Part shown: piece by piece, positions 44,164 through 54,394 of the stretch
How positions within the stretch are numbered: the stretch's first letter is position 1
Layout of the letters: every line of letters begins with the position of its first letter
Source of the DNA: Afipia sp. GAS231
Lineage (GTDB): Bacteria; Pseudomonadota; Alphaproteobacteria; Rhizobiales; Xanthobacteraceae
DNA: 64,000 bases
Reading direction: 5' to 3'
Assembly: GCF_900103365.1 (NCBI RefSeq)
Contig: NZ_LT629703.1
Coordinates: 2,790,001 to 2,854,000 of the forward strand
Position numbers and translations under genes: made by a program
Notes under the pieces: model-generated
Database searches by the model: none
The model's input: the letters and a program-made list of their open reading frames with translations, nothing else
What the model was told of the DNA's origin: nothing

Positions 44164-45546
44164 ATGCATTCCCCGTTCGAGACCACGCCCGCCACCCCGG
44201 CCATTCCGATCACCTTCGCCACCAAGACGACATGGGCCGCCATCTCGAAGGGCCTTTCCGAACCGGCCCGACAATTTGGTCTTGCCAACGACTTCACCGC
44301 CAAACCGGGAAAATGCCTGATCCTGCCCGCGCCCGACGGACAGATCGCGCAGGTCATTTTCGGCATCGAGGATGACAGCAGCAAATCCCGCGACCTGTTC
44401 CGGCCAGGCTCCCTGCCGGGCCTGCTGCCGCCGGGCCTCTATCGCTTCGCCAACGCGCCGCACGATGTGCGCCTTGCGACGCTTGCGTTCGCGCTCGGCA
44501 GCTACCGCTTCGGACGTTATCGCAAGGCTGAGCAGCCCGGCGTCCGGCTGGTACCGCCTGACGGCGTCGATGTCGCCGATATCATGCGGATGGCGGAAGC
44601 CGCATCGTTGGCGCGCGACCTGATCAACACGCCGTCGAACGACATGGGTCCGGAGGAACTGGCGCAGGCCGCCGAGGCACTGGCGAAACGTTACGACGCG
44701 AGTTTCAAGAGCATCGTCGGCGACGAACTGGTCGCGCAAAACTTTCCGCTGATCCATGCCGTAGGCCAGGCGTCGACCCGCGCGCCACGGCTGATCGATA
44801 TCGGTTGGGGCGATACTTCTCACCCCAAGGTAACTCTGGTCGGCAAGGGCGTCTGTTTCGACACCGGCGGCCTCGACCTGAAACCGTCGAGCGGCATGCT
44901 GATCATGAAGAAGGACATGGGCGGTGCGGCCAATGTGCTGGCGCTGGCGCAGATGGTGATGGACGCGAAACTGAAAGTCCGGCTGCGGGTGCTGATCCCC
45001 GCGGTCGAAAACGCGGTCGCCGGCAACGCCTTCCGTCCGCTCGATATCTTCAAGTCGCGCAAGGGGCCGACGGTCGAGATCGGCAACACCGACGCCGAGG
45101 GCCGGCTGGTATTGGCCGACGCGCTGGCGCTGGCCGACGAGGAGAAGCCGGACCTGCTGGTCGATTTGGGTACGCTGACGGGCGCCGCACGGGTGGCACT
45201 GGGGCCGGATCTGCCGCCGTTCTACACCAACGACGAGGCGCTGGCCGGTGACGTCGCGGCCCATGCGAAAGGCGAGAACGATCCGCTGTGGCGGTTGCCG
45301 CTGTGGCCGGCTTACGATTCGTGGCTGGATTCGAAAGTCGCCGACATCAACAACGCGCCGTCAGGCGGCTTCGCCGGCTCGATCACCTGTGCGCTGTTCC
45401 TGCAGCGCTTCGTGTCGGACACCACGCGATGGCTGCATGTCGATATCTATGGCTGGACGCCATCCGCCAAACCGGCGCGCCCCGAGGGCGGCGAATGCCA
45501 GGCGGCGCGCGCCATCTACAAACTGTTGAGCCAGCGCTATGGATGA
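44164..45546 (+). CDS. M17 leucyl aminopeptidase family protein
   Basis: A 460-residue cytoplasmic dizinc aminopeptidase. The metal and catalytic motifs are complete: GKGVCFDTGGLDLKPSSGM, MKKDMGGAANVLALAQ, the family signature NTDAEGRLVLADALALAD, and the C-terminal CALFLQRFV near the end. It releases N-terminal residues from peptides. The gene overlaps the downstream NlpC/P60 gene by eight bases, so the two are coupled. Linkage to a wall-peptide hydrolase and a peptide importer suggests recycling of cell-wall-derived or other peptides. Confidence 0.93.
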   Translation: MHSPFETTPATPAIPITFATKTTWAAISKGLSEPARQFGLANDFTAKPGKCLILPAPDGQIAQVIFGIEDDSSKSRDLFRPGSLPGLLPPGLYRFANAPHDVRLATLAFALGSYRFGRYRKAEQPGVRLVPPDGVDVADIMRMAEAASLARDLINTPSNDMGPEELAQAAEALAKRYDASFKSIVGDELVAQNFPLIHAVGQASTRAPRLIDIGWGDTSHPKVTLVGKGVCFDTGGLDLKPSSGMLIMKKDMGGAANVLALAQMVMDAKLKVRLRVLIPAVENAVAGNAFRPLDIFKSRKGPTVEIGNTDAEGRLVLADALALADEEKPDLLVDLGTLTGAARVALGPDLPPFYTNDEALAGDVAAHAKGENDPLWRLPLWPAYDSWLDSKVADINNAPSGGFAGSITCALFLQRFVSDTTRWLHVDIYGWTPSAKPARPEGGECQAARAIYKLLSQRYG

Positions 45547-46381
45547 TCCGCGCCTGACGCCGGCGCGGCCCGAGGTCGCCGCCAAATATCTCGAAGGCAA
45601 GGTCAGGGCCGCGCGCTTTGTCGAAGGTGAGGTATTCGAAGTCGTCGAGGCGATCGCGCCGCTGCGCTCAGGGCCTTTCGCCGATGCCGAACTGGCGACG
45701 CAGGCGCTGAAGGGCGAACGCGTCACGGTCTATGATCGCAACGGCGAAGGCTTTGCCTGGGGTCAACTGAACAGCGACGGCTATGTCGGCTGGATTCCGG
45801 ATGCCGCGCTGGCAAAGCCGGCCGCCTCGCCGACGCACAAGGTGACGGCGTTGCGCACCTTCGCGTTTCCAGGACCCTCGATCAAGTTACCGCCGGTCGA
45901 GACGCTGTCGTTGGGCGCAAAGCTGACGGTGACCCGCGAAGACGCTGCCTTCGCCGTTACCCGCGACGGCTGGTATCTGCCGCACCGGCATCTCGGCGTT
46001 CTCGACGCGGTCGAAAACGATTTCGTCGCGGTCGCCGAACGATTTGTCGGCACGCCCTATCTGTGGGGCGGCAAGAGCAGCCTCGGCATCGATTGCTCCG
46101 GCCTGGTCCAGGTCTCGCTGAATGCCGCCGGCACCGGCTGCCCGCGCGACAGCGACATGCAGCAGGACGGCCTCGGCCGGGCGCTTGACTCGGCTCAAAT
46201 GCACAGACCGCAACGCGGTGACCTGATCTTCTGGAAGGGCCACGTTGCGATCGTCCGCGACAGCGACACCATCGTGCACGCCAACGCACATCACATGGCG
46301 ACGGTGGTCGAGAACACGCGCGAAGCCATCGCGCGTATCAGGGCCGCCGGCAGCGAGGTCACGGCGATCAAACGGCTCTAG
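45539..46381 (+). CDS. NlpC/P60 family cysteine peptidase with SH3-like domains
   Basis: A 280-residue protein. The N-terminal half has two bacterial SH3-like units (RVTVYDRNGEGFAWGQLNSD, GYVGWIPDAAL). The C-terminal NlpC/P60 domain has the nucleophile in GIDCSGLVQVSLNAAG (Cys 186) and the His in GDLIFWKGHVAIV. NlpC/P60 enzymes cut gamma-D-Glu-diaminopimelate bonds in wall peptides. No signal peptide is visible, so cytoplasmic action on imported muropeptides is possible. It overlaps the aminopeptidase gene and converges on the ABC ATPase with a four-base overlap of stops. Confidence 0.9.
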   Translation: MDDPRLTPARPEVAAKYLEGKVRAARFVEGEVFEVVEAIAPLRSGPFADAELATQALKGERVTVYDRNGEGFAWGQLNSDGYVGWIPDAALAKPAASPTHKVTALRTFAFPGPSIKLPPVETLSLGAKLTVTREDAAFAVTRDGWYLPHRHLGVLDAVENDFVAVAERFVGTPYLWGGKSSLGIDCSGLVQVSLNAAGTGCPRDSDMQQDGLGRALDSAQMHRPQRGDLIFWKGHVAIVRDSDTIVHANAHHMATVVENTREAIARIRAAGSEVTAIKRL

Positions 46382-48003
46382 ACTCCGGCCGCGTCACCGG
46401 GAACAGCCTCGATCCGGAACGCCGCGGCGAACAGGGCGCGGGTGTAATCGCTCTTCGGATTCTTGAACAGTTCCGCCGCCGGGCCTTCCTCGACCACCTT
46501 GCCGAGACGCATCACGATCAGGTGGCTGGCGAGCGATGCCACCACGCGCAGGTCGTGCGAGATGAACATGTAGGTCAGGTCGCGCTTGCGCTGCAGCTCA
46601 CGCAGCAGATCGACCATCTGGGCCTGGAAAAGCATGTCGAGCGCGCTGGTCGGCTCGTCCAGCACGACGAAATTCGGCTCCAGCACCACCGCGCGCGCGA
46701 TCGAAATGCGCTGGCGCTGGCCGCCGGAAAATTCATGTGGATAGCGGAATCGCCATTCCGGGTTGAGCCCGACATCCGCAAGCGCCTTGATGACGCGCGT
46801 CTCGCGCTCCTCGTAGGACAGCGAAGGCTGATGCACACTCAAGCCCTCGGCGACAATATCGCCGACCGACATCCGTGGGCTGAGCGCGCCGAACGGATCC
46901 TGAAACACGATCTGCATGTCGCGACGGAACGGCAGCATCGCCTTGAAACGCAGGCCCTGGATGTTCTGGCCGAGAAACACGATCGGCCCGTCGGATGAAA
47001 TCAGGCGCAGCAACGCAAGACCCAGCGTGGTCTTGCCGGAACCGGATTCGCCGACGACGCCGAGCGTCTCGCCCTTGCGTACCGCGAGACTGACGCCATC
47101 GACCGCCTTGATATGCCCGACGGTCGAGCGCAGCAGGCCGCGTTTGATCGGAAACCAGACTTTCAAATTGTCGGCCGACATCACGACCGGCGATTCCGGC
47201 CTCGGCGGCGCCGGATCGGGCTTCGGTTCGGCGGCCAGCAGCGCTTTGGTGTAGGCGTGCTTCGGCGCGGTAAAGACCTGCTCGACCGGCCCCTGCTCGA
47301 CGATCTTGCCCGAATTCATCACGCAGACGACGTCGGCGATGCGGCGCACGATACCGAGATCGTGGGTGATGAACAGCAGGCTCATGCCGAGCCGCGCGCG
47401 AATTTCGGCGAGCAGCGCCAGGATCTGCGCCTGTACCGTCACATCAAGCGCGGTGGTCGGCTCGTCCGCAATCAGCAGGTCCGGTTCGTTGGCGAGCGCC
47501 ATCGCGATCATCACGCGCTGGCGCTGGCCGCCCGACAACTGATGCGGATAGCTCTTCAACCGGGTTTCGGGATCGGCAATGCCGACCTGCGTCAGCAGTT
47601 CCAGCGTCCGCGCCCGCGCCATCGCGCCGCGGATGCCGTTGTGAAGAAACAGGATCTCGCCGATCTGCGCCTCGATGGTATGGAGCGGATTGAGCGAGGT
47701 CATCGGCTCCTGAAAGATGATCGAGATGTCGTTGCCGCGGATTTCGCGCACCTCGCTCTCGGACGCCGTGAGGAGATCGTGGCCCCTGAAGCGGATACTG
47801 CCGGAGGGATGCGAGGCGCTCGGATAGGGCAACAGTTTCAGGATCGACAGCGCGCTGACGGATTTTCCGGAGCCGGATTCGCCGACCAGCGCCACGCATT
47901 CGCCGCGCTTGATGGAAAACGAGACGTGGTCGACCGCAAGCGTATTGCCGAACGCCACCGAGAGGTCGCGAACGTCGAGCAAGGGCTGGTTGATGGCGTC
48001 CAT
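46378..48003 (-). CDS. yejF: Peptide ABC transporter dual ATPase (YejF type)
   Basis: Two fused ATPases in 541 residues. First half: Walker [10 protein letters not shown], signature [19 protein letters not shown], Walker [13 protein letters not shown]. Second half: [28 protein letters not shown] and [12 protein letters not shown]. The Q-loop and D-loop residues look intact in both. The start is ATG 48003, leaving 11 bases to the yejE stop; the longer frame upstream overlaps yejE. It drives uptake through YejBE. Confidence 0.93.
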   Translation of the reverse strand: MDAINQPLLDVRDLSVAFGNTLAVDHVSFSIKRGECVALVGESGSGKSVSALSILKLLPYPSASHPSGSIRFRGHDLLTASESEVREIRGNDISIIFQEPMTSLNPLHTIEAQIGEILFLHNGIRGAMARARTLELLTQVGIADPETRLKSYPHQLSGGQRQRVMIAMALANEPDLLIADEPTTALDVTVQAQILALLAEIRARLGMSLLFITHDLGIVRRIADVVCVMNSGKIVEQGPVEQVFTAPKHAYTKALLAAEPKPDPAPPRPESPVVMSADNLKVWFPIKRGLLRSTVGHIKAVDGVSLAVRKGETLGVVGESGSGKTTLGLALLRLISSDGPIVFLGQNIQGLRFKAMLPFRRDMQIVFQDPFGALSPRMSVGDIVAEGLSVHQPSLSYEERETRVIKALADVGLNPEWRFRYPHEFSGGQRQRISIARAVVLEPNFVVLDEPTSALDMLFQAQMVDLLRELQRKRDLTYMFISHDLRVVASLASHLIVMRLGKVVEEGPAAELFKNPKSDYTRALFAAAFRIEAVPGDAAGV

Positions 48004-48014
48004 GCGGTTATCCC

Positions 48015-49193
48015 TTACCGAAACGTCTTGCGCGGATCGAAGGCGTCGCGCGCGGCCTCGCCGATGAAGATCAACAGCGACAGCATGATCGCGACCGAGA
48101 AGAAGCCGGTGAAGCCGAGCCACGGCGCCTGCACATTTGCTTTTGCTTGGGACAGCAATTCGCCGAGCGACGGCGAGCCGGGCGGCAGGCCGAAGCCGAG
48201 GAAATCCAGCGCCGTCAGCGTCATCACCGAGGACGACACGATGAACGGCAGGAACGTCATGGTCGCCACCATCGCGTTCGGCAGCAGGTGGCGGAACATG
48301 ATCTTGGCGTTGGAGACGCCGAGCGCGCGGGCCGCCTGGATATATTCGAAGTTTCGCCCGCGCAGGAATTCGGCGCGCACGAGGCCTACCAGCGACACCC
48401 AGGAGAACAGCAGGAGAATGCCGAGCAGGATGAAGAATCCCGGCGGTAGCACCGCCGATATGATCAAGAGCAGATAGAGCGAGGGAATCGCGTTCCAGAT
48501 TTCGATGAAACGCTGAAAACCGAGATCGATCCAGCCGCCGAAATAACCCTGCACCCCGCCGGCGGCGATGCCGATGATCGAGGAGACGATGGTCAGCGTC
48601 AGGCCGAACAGCACCGAAATGCGGAATCCGTAGATCAGGCGCGCCACCACGTCGCGGCCCTGGTCGTCGGTGCCGAGCCAGTTATATTCGAGGTCGCGGC
48701 AGCCGGTGAGATGCTTCTTCTGCACCACTTCGCTGCACTGCTGCTCGGTCAGCATCCAGGTCGGCTTCGACGGCGCCGGCGTCGGCAGATCGAGGTTGTG
48801 GGTATCGTAGGAATAGCGGATCAGCGGCCAGAAGATGCTGCCGCCCTTGTCGGCGATCTGCTTCTGCAGATAGGGATCGCGATAATCCGCAGCGGTCTCG
48901 AAGTCGCCGCCGAAGGTGGTTTCGGAATAGCTGATAAAGGCCGGCCAGTAGAGATGGCCGTCATACTTGATCAGGAACGGGCGGTCGTTGGCGATCAGTT
49001 CGGCAAACAGCGAGACCACGAACAGCACGAGGAAGATCCAGAACGACCAGTAACCCCTGCGGTTGGCCTTGAAATTCTGCCAGCGGCGGCGGTTGAGCGG
49101 CGACGGCGCGAACCGGCTGCGCGTCATAGGCACCGCCTCGCCGAGCGGCGCTTGCGTCGTGGTTTCGATCGGCTGGGGCGCAATGACCGTCAT
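48015..49193 (-). CDS. yejE: Peptide ABC transporter permease (YejE type)
   Basis: A 392-residue DppC-like permease with a long N-terminal extension and a periplasmic insert after TM1, both typical of YejE. The EAA-type loop is RGRNFEYIQAARALGVSNAK. The conserved LGTDDQGRDVVARLIYGFRI is present. It overlaps yejB by one base (TGATG) and is followed by yejF. Confidence 0.94.
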   Translation of the reverse strand: MTVIAPQPIETTTQAPLGEAVPMTRSRFAPSPLNRRRWQNFKANRRGYWSFWIFLVLFVVSLFAELIANDRPFLIKYDGHLYWPAFISYSETTFGGDFETAADYRDPYLQKQIADKGGSIFWPLIRYSYDTHNLDLPTPAPSKPTWMLTEQQCSEVVQKKHLTGCRDLEYNWLGTDDQGRDVVARLIYGFRISVLFGLTLTIVSSIIGIAAGGVQGYFGGWIDLGFQRFIEIWNAIPSLYLLLIISAVLPPGFFILLGILLLFSWVSLVGLVRAEFLRGRNFEYIQAARALGVSNAKIMFRHLLPNAMVATMTFLPFIVSSSVMTLTALDFLGFGLPPGSPSLGELLSQAKANVQAPWLGFTGFFSVAIMLSLLIFIGEAARDAFDPRKTFR

Positions 49194-50302
49194 CAGACCT
49201 CACGCGCCTCGAAATCGATCCGCGGGTCGATCCACATGTAAGCGAGATCGGAGACCAGGTTGACCACGAGGCCAACCAGCGAAAAGATGAACAGCGTGCC
49301 GAATACCACCGGATAGTCGCGGTTCAGCACGCTTTCGAAGCCAAGCAGGCCGAGGCCGTCGAGCGAGAAGATGGTTTCGATCAAGAGCGAACCGGAGAAG
49401 AAGGCGTGGATGAACGCGCCGGGAAAGCCCGCGATCACGATCAGCATCGCGTTGCGAAAGACGTGATTGTACAGCACCTGCCATTCGCTGCAGCCCTTGG
49501 CGCGCGCCGTCATCACATATTGCTTGCGGATTTCGTCGAGGAACGAGTTCTTGGTCAGTAGCGTCATGGTGGCGAAGGCGCCCAGCGCCATCGAGATCAG
49601 CGGCAGCGTGACGTGCCAGAAATAGTCGATGATCTTCCAGTACCAGGGGAATTGCGCCCAGCCGTCCGAGGTCAGTCCGCGCAGCGGGAAGATGTTGAAG
49701 AACGAGCCGCCGGCGAACAGGATGATCAAGAGGATCGCGAACAGGAAGCCTGGAATGGCAAAGCCGACGATGATGATGGCGGAGGTCCAGGTATCGAACC
49801 GCGAGCCGTCCATCACGGCCTTGCGGATGCCGAGCGGTATGGAAATCAGATAGGTCAAGAGCGTCATCCAGATCCCGAGCGACATCGAGACCGGCAGCTT
49901 TTCCTTGATGAGCTGGATCACGTTGACGTCGCGAAAATAGCTCTTGCCGAAATCGAAGCGGGCAAAATTCCACAGCATCAGCGCGAAACGTTCCGGTGCC
50001 GGCTTGTCGAAGCCGAACTGCACTTCCAGCTTCTTGATGAAATCCGGATCGAGCCCCTGTGCGCCGCGGTATTTCGAACTGACGGCATCCGCGGCCGCGC
50101 CGACCTGCCCACGCGCGACCATGTCGCCGCCGGAAGATCCCGATATCCGCGAGGTGCCGCCGGTGTCGGCGCCGGAAAGCTGCGCCAGCACACGTTCCAC
50201 TGGTCCGCCCGGCGCAAACTGTACGACAATGAACGACACCAGCAGGATACCCAGCAGGGTCGGAAACATCAGGAAGATGCGGCGTACGATATAGGCGGCC
50301 AT
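49193..50302 (-). CDS. yejB: Peptide ABC transporter permease (YejB type)
   Basis: A 369-residue DppB-like permease. It begins with AAYIVRRIFLMFPTLLGILL and has a periplasmic loop before the core helices. The EAA loop (FLDEIRKQYVMTARAKGCSE) and the ending GFESVLNRDYPVVFGTLFIF fit the family. It starts three bases after the second binding-protein stop. It pairs with YejE to form the channel. Confidence 0.94.
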   Translation of the reverse strand: MAAYIVRRIFLMFPTLLGILLVSFIVVQFAPGGPVERVLAQLSGADTGGTSRISGSSGGDMVARGQVGAAADAVSSKYRGAQGLDPDFIKKLEVQFGFDKPAPERFALMLWNFARFDFGKSYFRDVNVIQLIKEKLPVSMSLGIWMTLLTYLISIPLGIRKAVMDGSRFDTWTSAIIIVGFAIPGFLFAILLIILFAGGSFFNIFPLRGLTSDGWAQFPWYWKIIDYFWHVTLPLISMALGAFATMTLLTKNSFLDEIRKQYVMTARAKGCSEWQVLYNHVFRNAMLIVIAGFPGAFIHAFFSGSLLIETIFSLDGLGLLGFESVLNRDYPVVFGTLFIFSLVGLVVNLVSDLAYMWIDPRIDFEAREV

Positions 50303-50305
50303 GAA

Positions 50306-52207
50306 TTACTTCGCCTGCTCGAGTTTCGCGGCCTTGGCGGCGTCATACCACCACAGGATACGTTCACCCACATTGGTCACGTAATTCTCGATCGGATAGC
50401 GCGGCAGTATCTTTGGATGATCGAACACATCCCAATAGGCCAGCGGATGATTGGCACGGTACCAATGCGGCACCCAATAGCGTCCGGCACGGAACACCCG
50501 GTCGAAGGCGCGGCAGGCCGTGGTAAGTTCAACCCGGGTATCGACCGCCAGAATCTTCTCGAGCAGCGCGTCGATGACGGGATCGGCTATGCCGGCCAGA
50601 TTGAAGGAGCCTTTGGTTGCGGCAGCCTGTGAGGAGAAGGTCGGTCGAATCGAGTCTCCGGGCGTTGCGGAAATACTGAAGCGCTCCGTGGTGACATCGA
50701 AGTCGAAATCCTCGACACGGGCGCGGAATTGAACCGCATCGACCATTCGCAGCGTGGCCTCGATACCGAGCGTACCGAGATTCTTCAGGAAAGGGCCGTG
50801 GTGCGCCTGGAACGTCGGTTCGTCGAGCAGGAATTCGATTTTGAAGGCGTCGCCGTCCGGCAGCATCCGCTTGCCGTCCTTGATCTTGCAGCCGGCATCG
50901 TTGAGCAATTGCGTGGCCTTGCGCAGCAGCGTGCGGTCCTGCCCCGAACCATCCGACACCGGCGGCACGAAGGGTTCGCCGAACACCTCGTCCGGCACCT
51001 TGCCCCGGAACGGCTCGAGCAGTTTGAGCTCTTCCGGCGACGGCAAACCGGTCGCCACCATGTCCGAATTCTGGAACGGCGAAATCGTGCGCGCATAGGC
51101 GCCGTACATCACCGTCTTGTTGGTCCATTCGAAATCGAAGGCGCAGCCGATCGCTTCGCGAACCCGCGGATCCCTGAACTGCTTGCGGCGGGTGTTCATG
51201 AACCAGCCCTGCGCGCCGGCCGGGGATTCGTCGGGCAACACCTCGCGCTTGACACGGCCGTCCTTGACGGCGGGGAAGTCGTAGCGCGTTGACCAGATAC
51301 GCGAGGTGAATTCCTCGCGGTACAGATAGTTCTTGCCGGTAAATCCTTCGAAGGCGACGTCGCGGTCGCGGTAGAACTCGAGACGTACGACCTCGAAATT
51401 GAAATGGCCGCGGCTGGAAGGAAGATCGGCGCCCCACCAGTCCTTGACCCGTTCGTACTCGATGTAGCGGTTGGCTTCGAACTTGCCGACCTTGTATGGC
51501 CCCGATCCCAGTGGGGTTTCGAGCGTGGTTTCGTCGAACGGCCGGGTCGCGTAATAAGCTTTCGAGAAGATCGGCAGCGTCGCGACATAGAGCGGCACGT
51601 CGCGGGCGCGCTTTTCCGCAAACGTCACCACCAGTGTCGCGTCGTCGAGCGCCTCGGCCTTCACCATGTCGCGCATCTGCAGCACGACCAGCGGATGGCC
51701 CTTCTCCTTCAATATCGTGAACGAAAATGCCGCATCATGTGCCGTCAGCTTCGTGCCGTCGTGGAAGCGGGCTTCGGGCCGCAAGGTGAAACGGTAGGTC
51801 AGCTTGTCCGGCGAAATCTGCACCGATTTCGCGACCTGACCGTACACCGCATCGGGCTCGTCGCCGGCCCGCGCCATCAGCGTCGCAAAGGTCAGCTCCA
51901 TGCCGCACGCACCCTCGCCTTTCAGGATGAAGGCGTTGAGCGAGCTGAATGTAAAGAAAGACTGGTTGTACAGGCGCGACGTCGGGATCGTTGAAAACGC
52001 CCCGCCTTTCGGCGCCGCCGGGTTGGCATAGTCGAAATGGTGGAAGTCGGCCGGGTATTTCAGGTCGCCGAACACTGACAGCCCGTGTATTTCGGTACCG
52101 TCTTCGGCCGCAGCGGGCAGTCCGAATTGCGACGCAGTCAGCGCGCCGACGCCGAGCCCGAGAACGCGGCGGCGGGATAAAGCGGGCACGCAAGGGAAGC
52201 CGCTCAA
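50306..52207 (-). CDS. Family 5 extracellular solute-binding protein (second copy, YejA-like)
   Basis: A 633-residue periplasmic peptide-binding protein. Tat-type leader SRRRVLGLGVGALTASQFG, then HGLSVFGDLKYPADFHHFDY and ANPAAPKGGAFS, the YejA/SBP_bac_5 opening. RFHDGTKLTAHDAAFSFTIL is the conserved opening of the second lobe. It overlaps the upstream paralogue by four bases (ATGA) and has the same length, but is strongly diverged. It feeds YejBEF, possibly with different peptides. Confidence 0.92.
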   Translation of the reverse strand: MSGFPCVPALSRRRVLGLGVGALTASQFGLPAAAEDGTEIHGLSVFGDLKYPADFHHFDYANPAAPKGGAFSTIPTSRLYNQSFFTFSSLNAFILKGEGACGMELTFATLMARAGDEPDAVYGQVAKSVQISPDKLTYRFTLRPEARFHDGTKLTAHDAAFSFTILKEKGHPLVVLQMRDMVKAEALDDATLVVTFAEKRARDVPLYVATLPIFSKAYYATRPFDETTLETPLGSGPYKVGKFEANRYIEYERVKDWWGADLPSSRGHFNFEVVRLEFYRDRDVAFEGFTGKNYLYREEFTSRIWSTRYDFPAVKDGRVKREVLPDESPAGAQGWFMNTRRKQFRDPRVREAIGCAFDFEWTNKTVMYGAYARTISPFQNSDMVATGLPSPEELKLLEPFRGKVPDEVFGEPFVPPVSDGSGQDRTLLRKATQLLNDAGCKIKDGKRMLPDGDAFKIEFLLDEPTFQAHHGPFLKNLGTLGIEATLRMVDAVQFRARVEDFDFDVTTERFSISATPGDSIRPTFSSQAAATKGSFNLAGIADPVIDALLEKILAVDTRVELTTACRAFDRVFRAGRYWVPHWYRANHPLAYWDVFDHPKILPRYPIENYVTNVGERILWWYDAAKAAKLEQAK

Positions 52208-54105
52208 GAGCGTTTACCCATCTTGGCCGCTTTTTCGGCGTCGAACCACCACACCGTCGGGAATCCGGAAACGCCGTATTTGGGCAGCGGATCGGGATGG
52301 CTGAAGCGATCCCAGCGCGCATAGCGCTGGAAGCCATAATTGAATTGCGGAACGCAATAGAAGTTCCAGAGCAGGACGCGGTCCATCGCCTTGCAGGCGG
52401 CCTCCAATTCGGCGCGGCTCTTGGCGAAGATGATGCGATCGATCAGGGTATCGATCGCGGGATTCTTGATGCCGCCCACATTGCGCGAACCTGGCCGATC
52501 CGCCGCCTGCGAACCGAACCAGTCGCGTTGCTCGTTGCCCGGCGACAACGACTGCCCCCACACCGCGGTAGTGATATCGAAATCGAAATCGCGCATGCGA
52601 TTTTGATACTGCACATTATCGACCTTGCGAATGTTCACGGTGATGCCCAGCCGTTCCAGCGAAGGCTTGTAGAACAGCACGATCCGCTCATTGCCCTCGT
52701 CGGAAGACAGAATCTCGACGCTGACAGGTTGCCCCGCGGAATCGACCAGCTTGCGGTCGCGGATTTCGAACCCGGCCTCTTTCAGAAGCCGGCCAGCTTC
52801 GCGGAGATTATTGCGCACCGCCTCTGGGTTGCCGTTGACGGGATCCTTGTAGGGAGTCGTGAAGACCTCCGGTGGCACCTTGTCACGCACCGCTTCGAGT
52901 ATCTCCAATTCCTGGCCCTGCGGAAGACCCGTCGCCATCAGCTCGGGGATACCATCGAAATAACTGCTGTCGCGATGATATTCACCAGTCGAGAGTATCC
53001 GGTTCATCTCCTCGAAATCGAAGGCGTAATTGAAGGCCCGGCGAAGCCGCGCGTCCTTGAACAGCGGCCGGCGCAGGTTGAACGCCCAACCCTGCATCCG
53101 CCCTGAGCTCAGAACCGGAAATTTCTCTCTGATCACCCGCCCGTCGCGTACCGCGTCGAAGTCATAGGCGACCGACCATTCCTTGGCGCTACGCTCGCCA
53201 TACCAGTCGAATTGGTCGGCTTTGAAGGCCTGGCGCCCGACCACGTCGTCGCGGAAGAACTCGTAACGAAGTTCGTCGAAATTATCCTGGCCGACGCTCG
53301 AAGGAATATCCTTGGCCCAGTAATCCTTGACACGCTCGAGCACCAGCGTGCGGCCGGCAACGAAATCCTTGATACGGTAGGGCCCCGAGCCCAACGGCGG
53401 TTCCAGCGTGGTCGCCGTGACGTCGCGCTTGCGCCCTTGCGCGTCCGTGCCTTCCCACCAGTGCTTGGGCAACACGATGACCTGACCGGCAATATTAGGC
53501 AATTCGCGGTTACCAGGAGCGTCGAAGGTGAACTTAACGTCGCGCTCGCCAATCTTTTCGCATTTGACGATATGCCCGAAATAGGAACTGAACATCGGGC
53601 TGTTTTTCTTGAGCGCGTCGAAAGAGAAAATCACGTCTTCCGCGGTGATCGGCTTGCCGTCGTGCCACCGTGCGATCGAACGCAGCCGGTAGATCACATA
53701 GGAGAAATCGTCCGGGTAGGCCGCGGCCTCAGCGATCGCACCGTAGGAAGTGTTAGCCTCATCGAGCGAAGAGCTGGTGAGCGATTGGTAAATTCGGCCG
53801 ACGCCGTTGGGGGCCAACCCCTTCAACCCGTCCATCACGATGTTGAAGCTGTCGTAAGTACCTAGTTCAAACAGGCGCGCGACGCCGCCCTTGGGCGCAG
53901 TCGGATTGACGTAGTCAAAATGCTTGAAGTCGGCAGGGTATTTGATGTCGCCGAAGGTCGACAAGCCGTGTCGCCAGGCCAGCCCATCGGGTGCCGCCTG
54001 CGCTTGCGCCGGCGTGATCGCGCCAAGATAGGGGGGGAGCCCCAGCACCGGGGCCATCGCGGCGACGGCGCCGCCCTGCAGAAGATGTCGTCGGGTTATC
54101 GCCAA
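52204..54105 (-). CDS. Family 5 extracellular solute-binding protein (first copy)
   Basis: A 633-residue paralogue of the next gene. Tat-like leader (ITRRHLLQGGAVAAMAPVLG), then RHGLSTFGDIKYPADFKHFD, YVNPTAPKGG and RWHDGKPITAEDVIFSFDAL. The start is TTG at 54105, nine bases after AGGA; no ATG fits. It heads the operon (binding protein, binding protein, yejB, yejE, yejF). In Agrobacterium a YejBEF system with its binding protein imports muropeptides, and in rhizobia Yej proteins affect sensitivity to host peptides. Confidence 0.92.
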   Translation of the reverse strand: MAITRRHLLQGGAVAAMAPVLGLPPYLGAITPAQAQAAPDGLAWRHGLSTFGDIKYPADFKHFDYVNPTAPKGGVARLFELGTYDSFNIVMDGLKGLAPNGVGRIYQSLTSSSLDEANTSYGAIAEAAAYPDDFSYVIYRLRSIARWHDGKPITAEDVIFSFDALKKNSPMFSSYFGHIVKCEKIGERDVKFTFDAPGNRELPNIAGQVIVLPKHWWEGTDAQGRKRDVTATTLEPPLGSGPYRIKDFVAGRTLVLERVKDYWAKDIPSSVGQDNFDELRYEFFRDDVVGRQAFKADQFDWYGERSAKEWSVAYDFDAVRDGRVIREKFPVLSSGRMQGWAFNLRRPLFKDARLRRAFNYAFDFEEMNRILSTGEYHRDSSYFDGIPELMATGLPQGQELEILEAVRDKVPPEVFTTPYKDPVNGNPEAVRNNLREAGRLLKEAGFEIRDRKLVDSAGQPVSVEILSSDEGNERIVLFYKPSLERLGITVNIRKVDNVQYQNRMRDFDFDITTAVWGQSLSPGNEQRDWFGSQAADRPGSRNVGGIKNPAIDTLIDRIIFAKSRAELEAACKAMDRVLLWNFYCVPQFNYGFQRYARWDRFSHPDPLPKYGVSGFPTVWWFDAEKAAKMGKRS

Positions 54106-54147
54106 ATGAGGAATTCCTGTTTACGGCCGGCCGCTTCTTATTTTGGT

Positions 54148-54195
54148 CGCATGATCTGTCCGGAAAACCGGTCTCCACTTTTCCGGATCATGCTC
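54148..54195. repeat. Dispersed repeat, family G (copy 2)
   Basis: CGCATGATCTGTCCGGAAAA and CCGG oppose CACTTTTCCGGATCATGC. It lies upstream of the binding-protein operon, close to its promoter region. The other copy is at 32958-33007. Confidence 0.8.
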
Positions 54196-54330
54196 CAGCC
54201 AGCGCCCAATATAAGGCAAGGGTTCGACAAATTACGTTGCTTTTTCCTCATGATAATAGCCCAAAGGCTGTCACGGTGCGGCGAAACGTCCCGATAACGA
54301 CAATGCGATCAGCCCAAGATTCAACCCACG

Positions 54331-54357
54331 AAAAACGGCCAGGCAATGCCTGGCCGT
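54331..54357 (-). terminator. Terminator of cycM
   Basis: On the minus strand ACGGCCAGGC pairs with GCCTGGCCGT across three bases, with TTTTTCG right after. It begins about 40 bases past the cycM stop. Confidence 0.88.
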
Positions 54358-54394
54358 GCTGTCGCGCGCAAGTCCATGCTGGACTAAAGAAATG

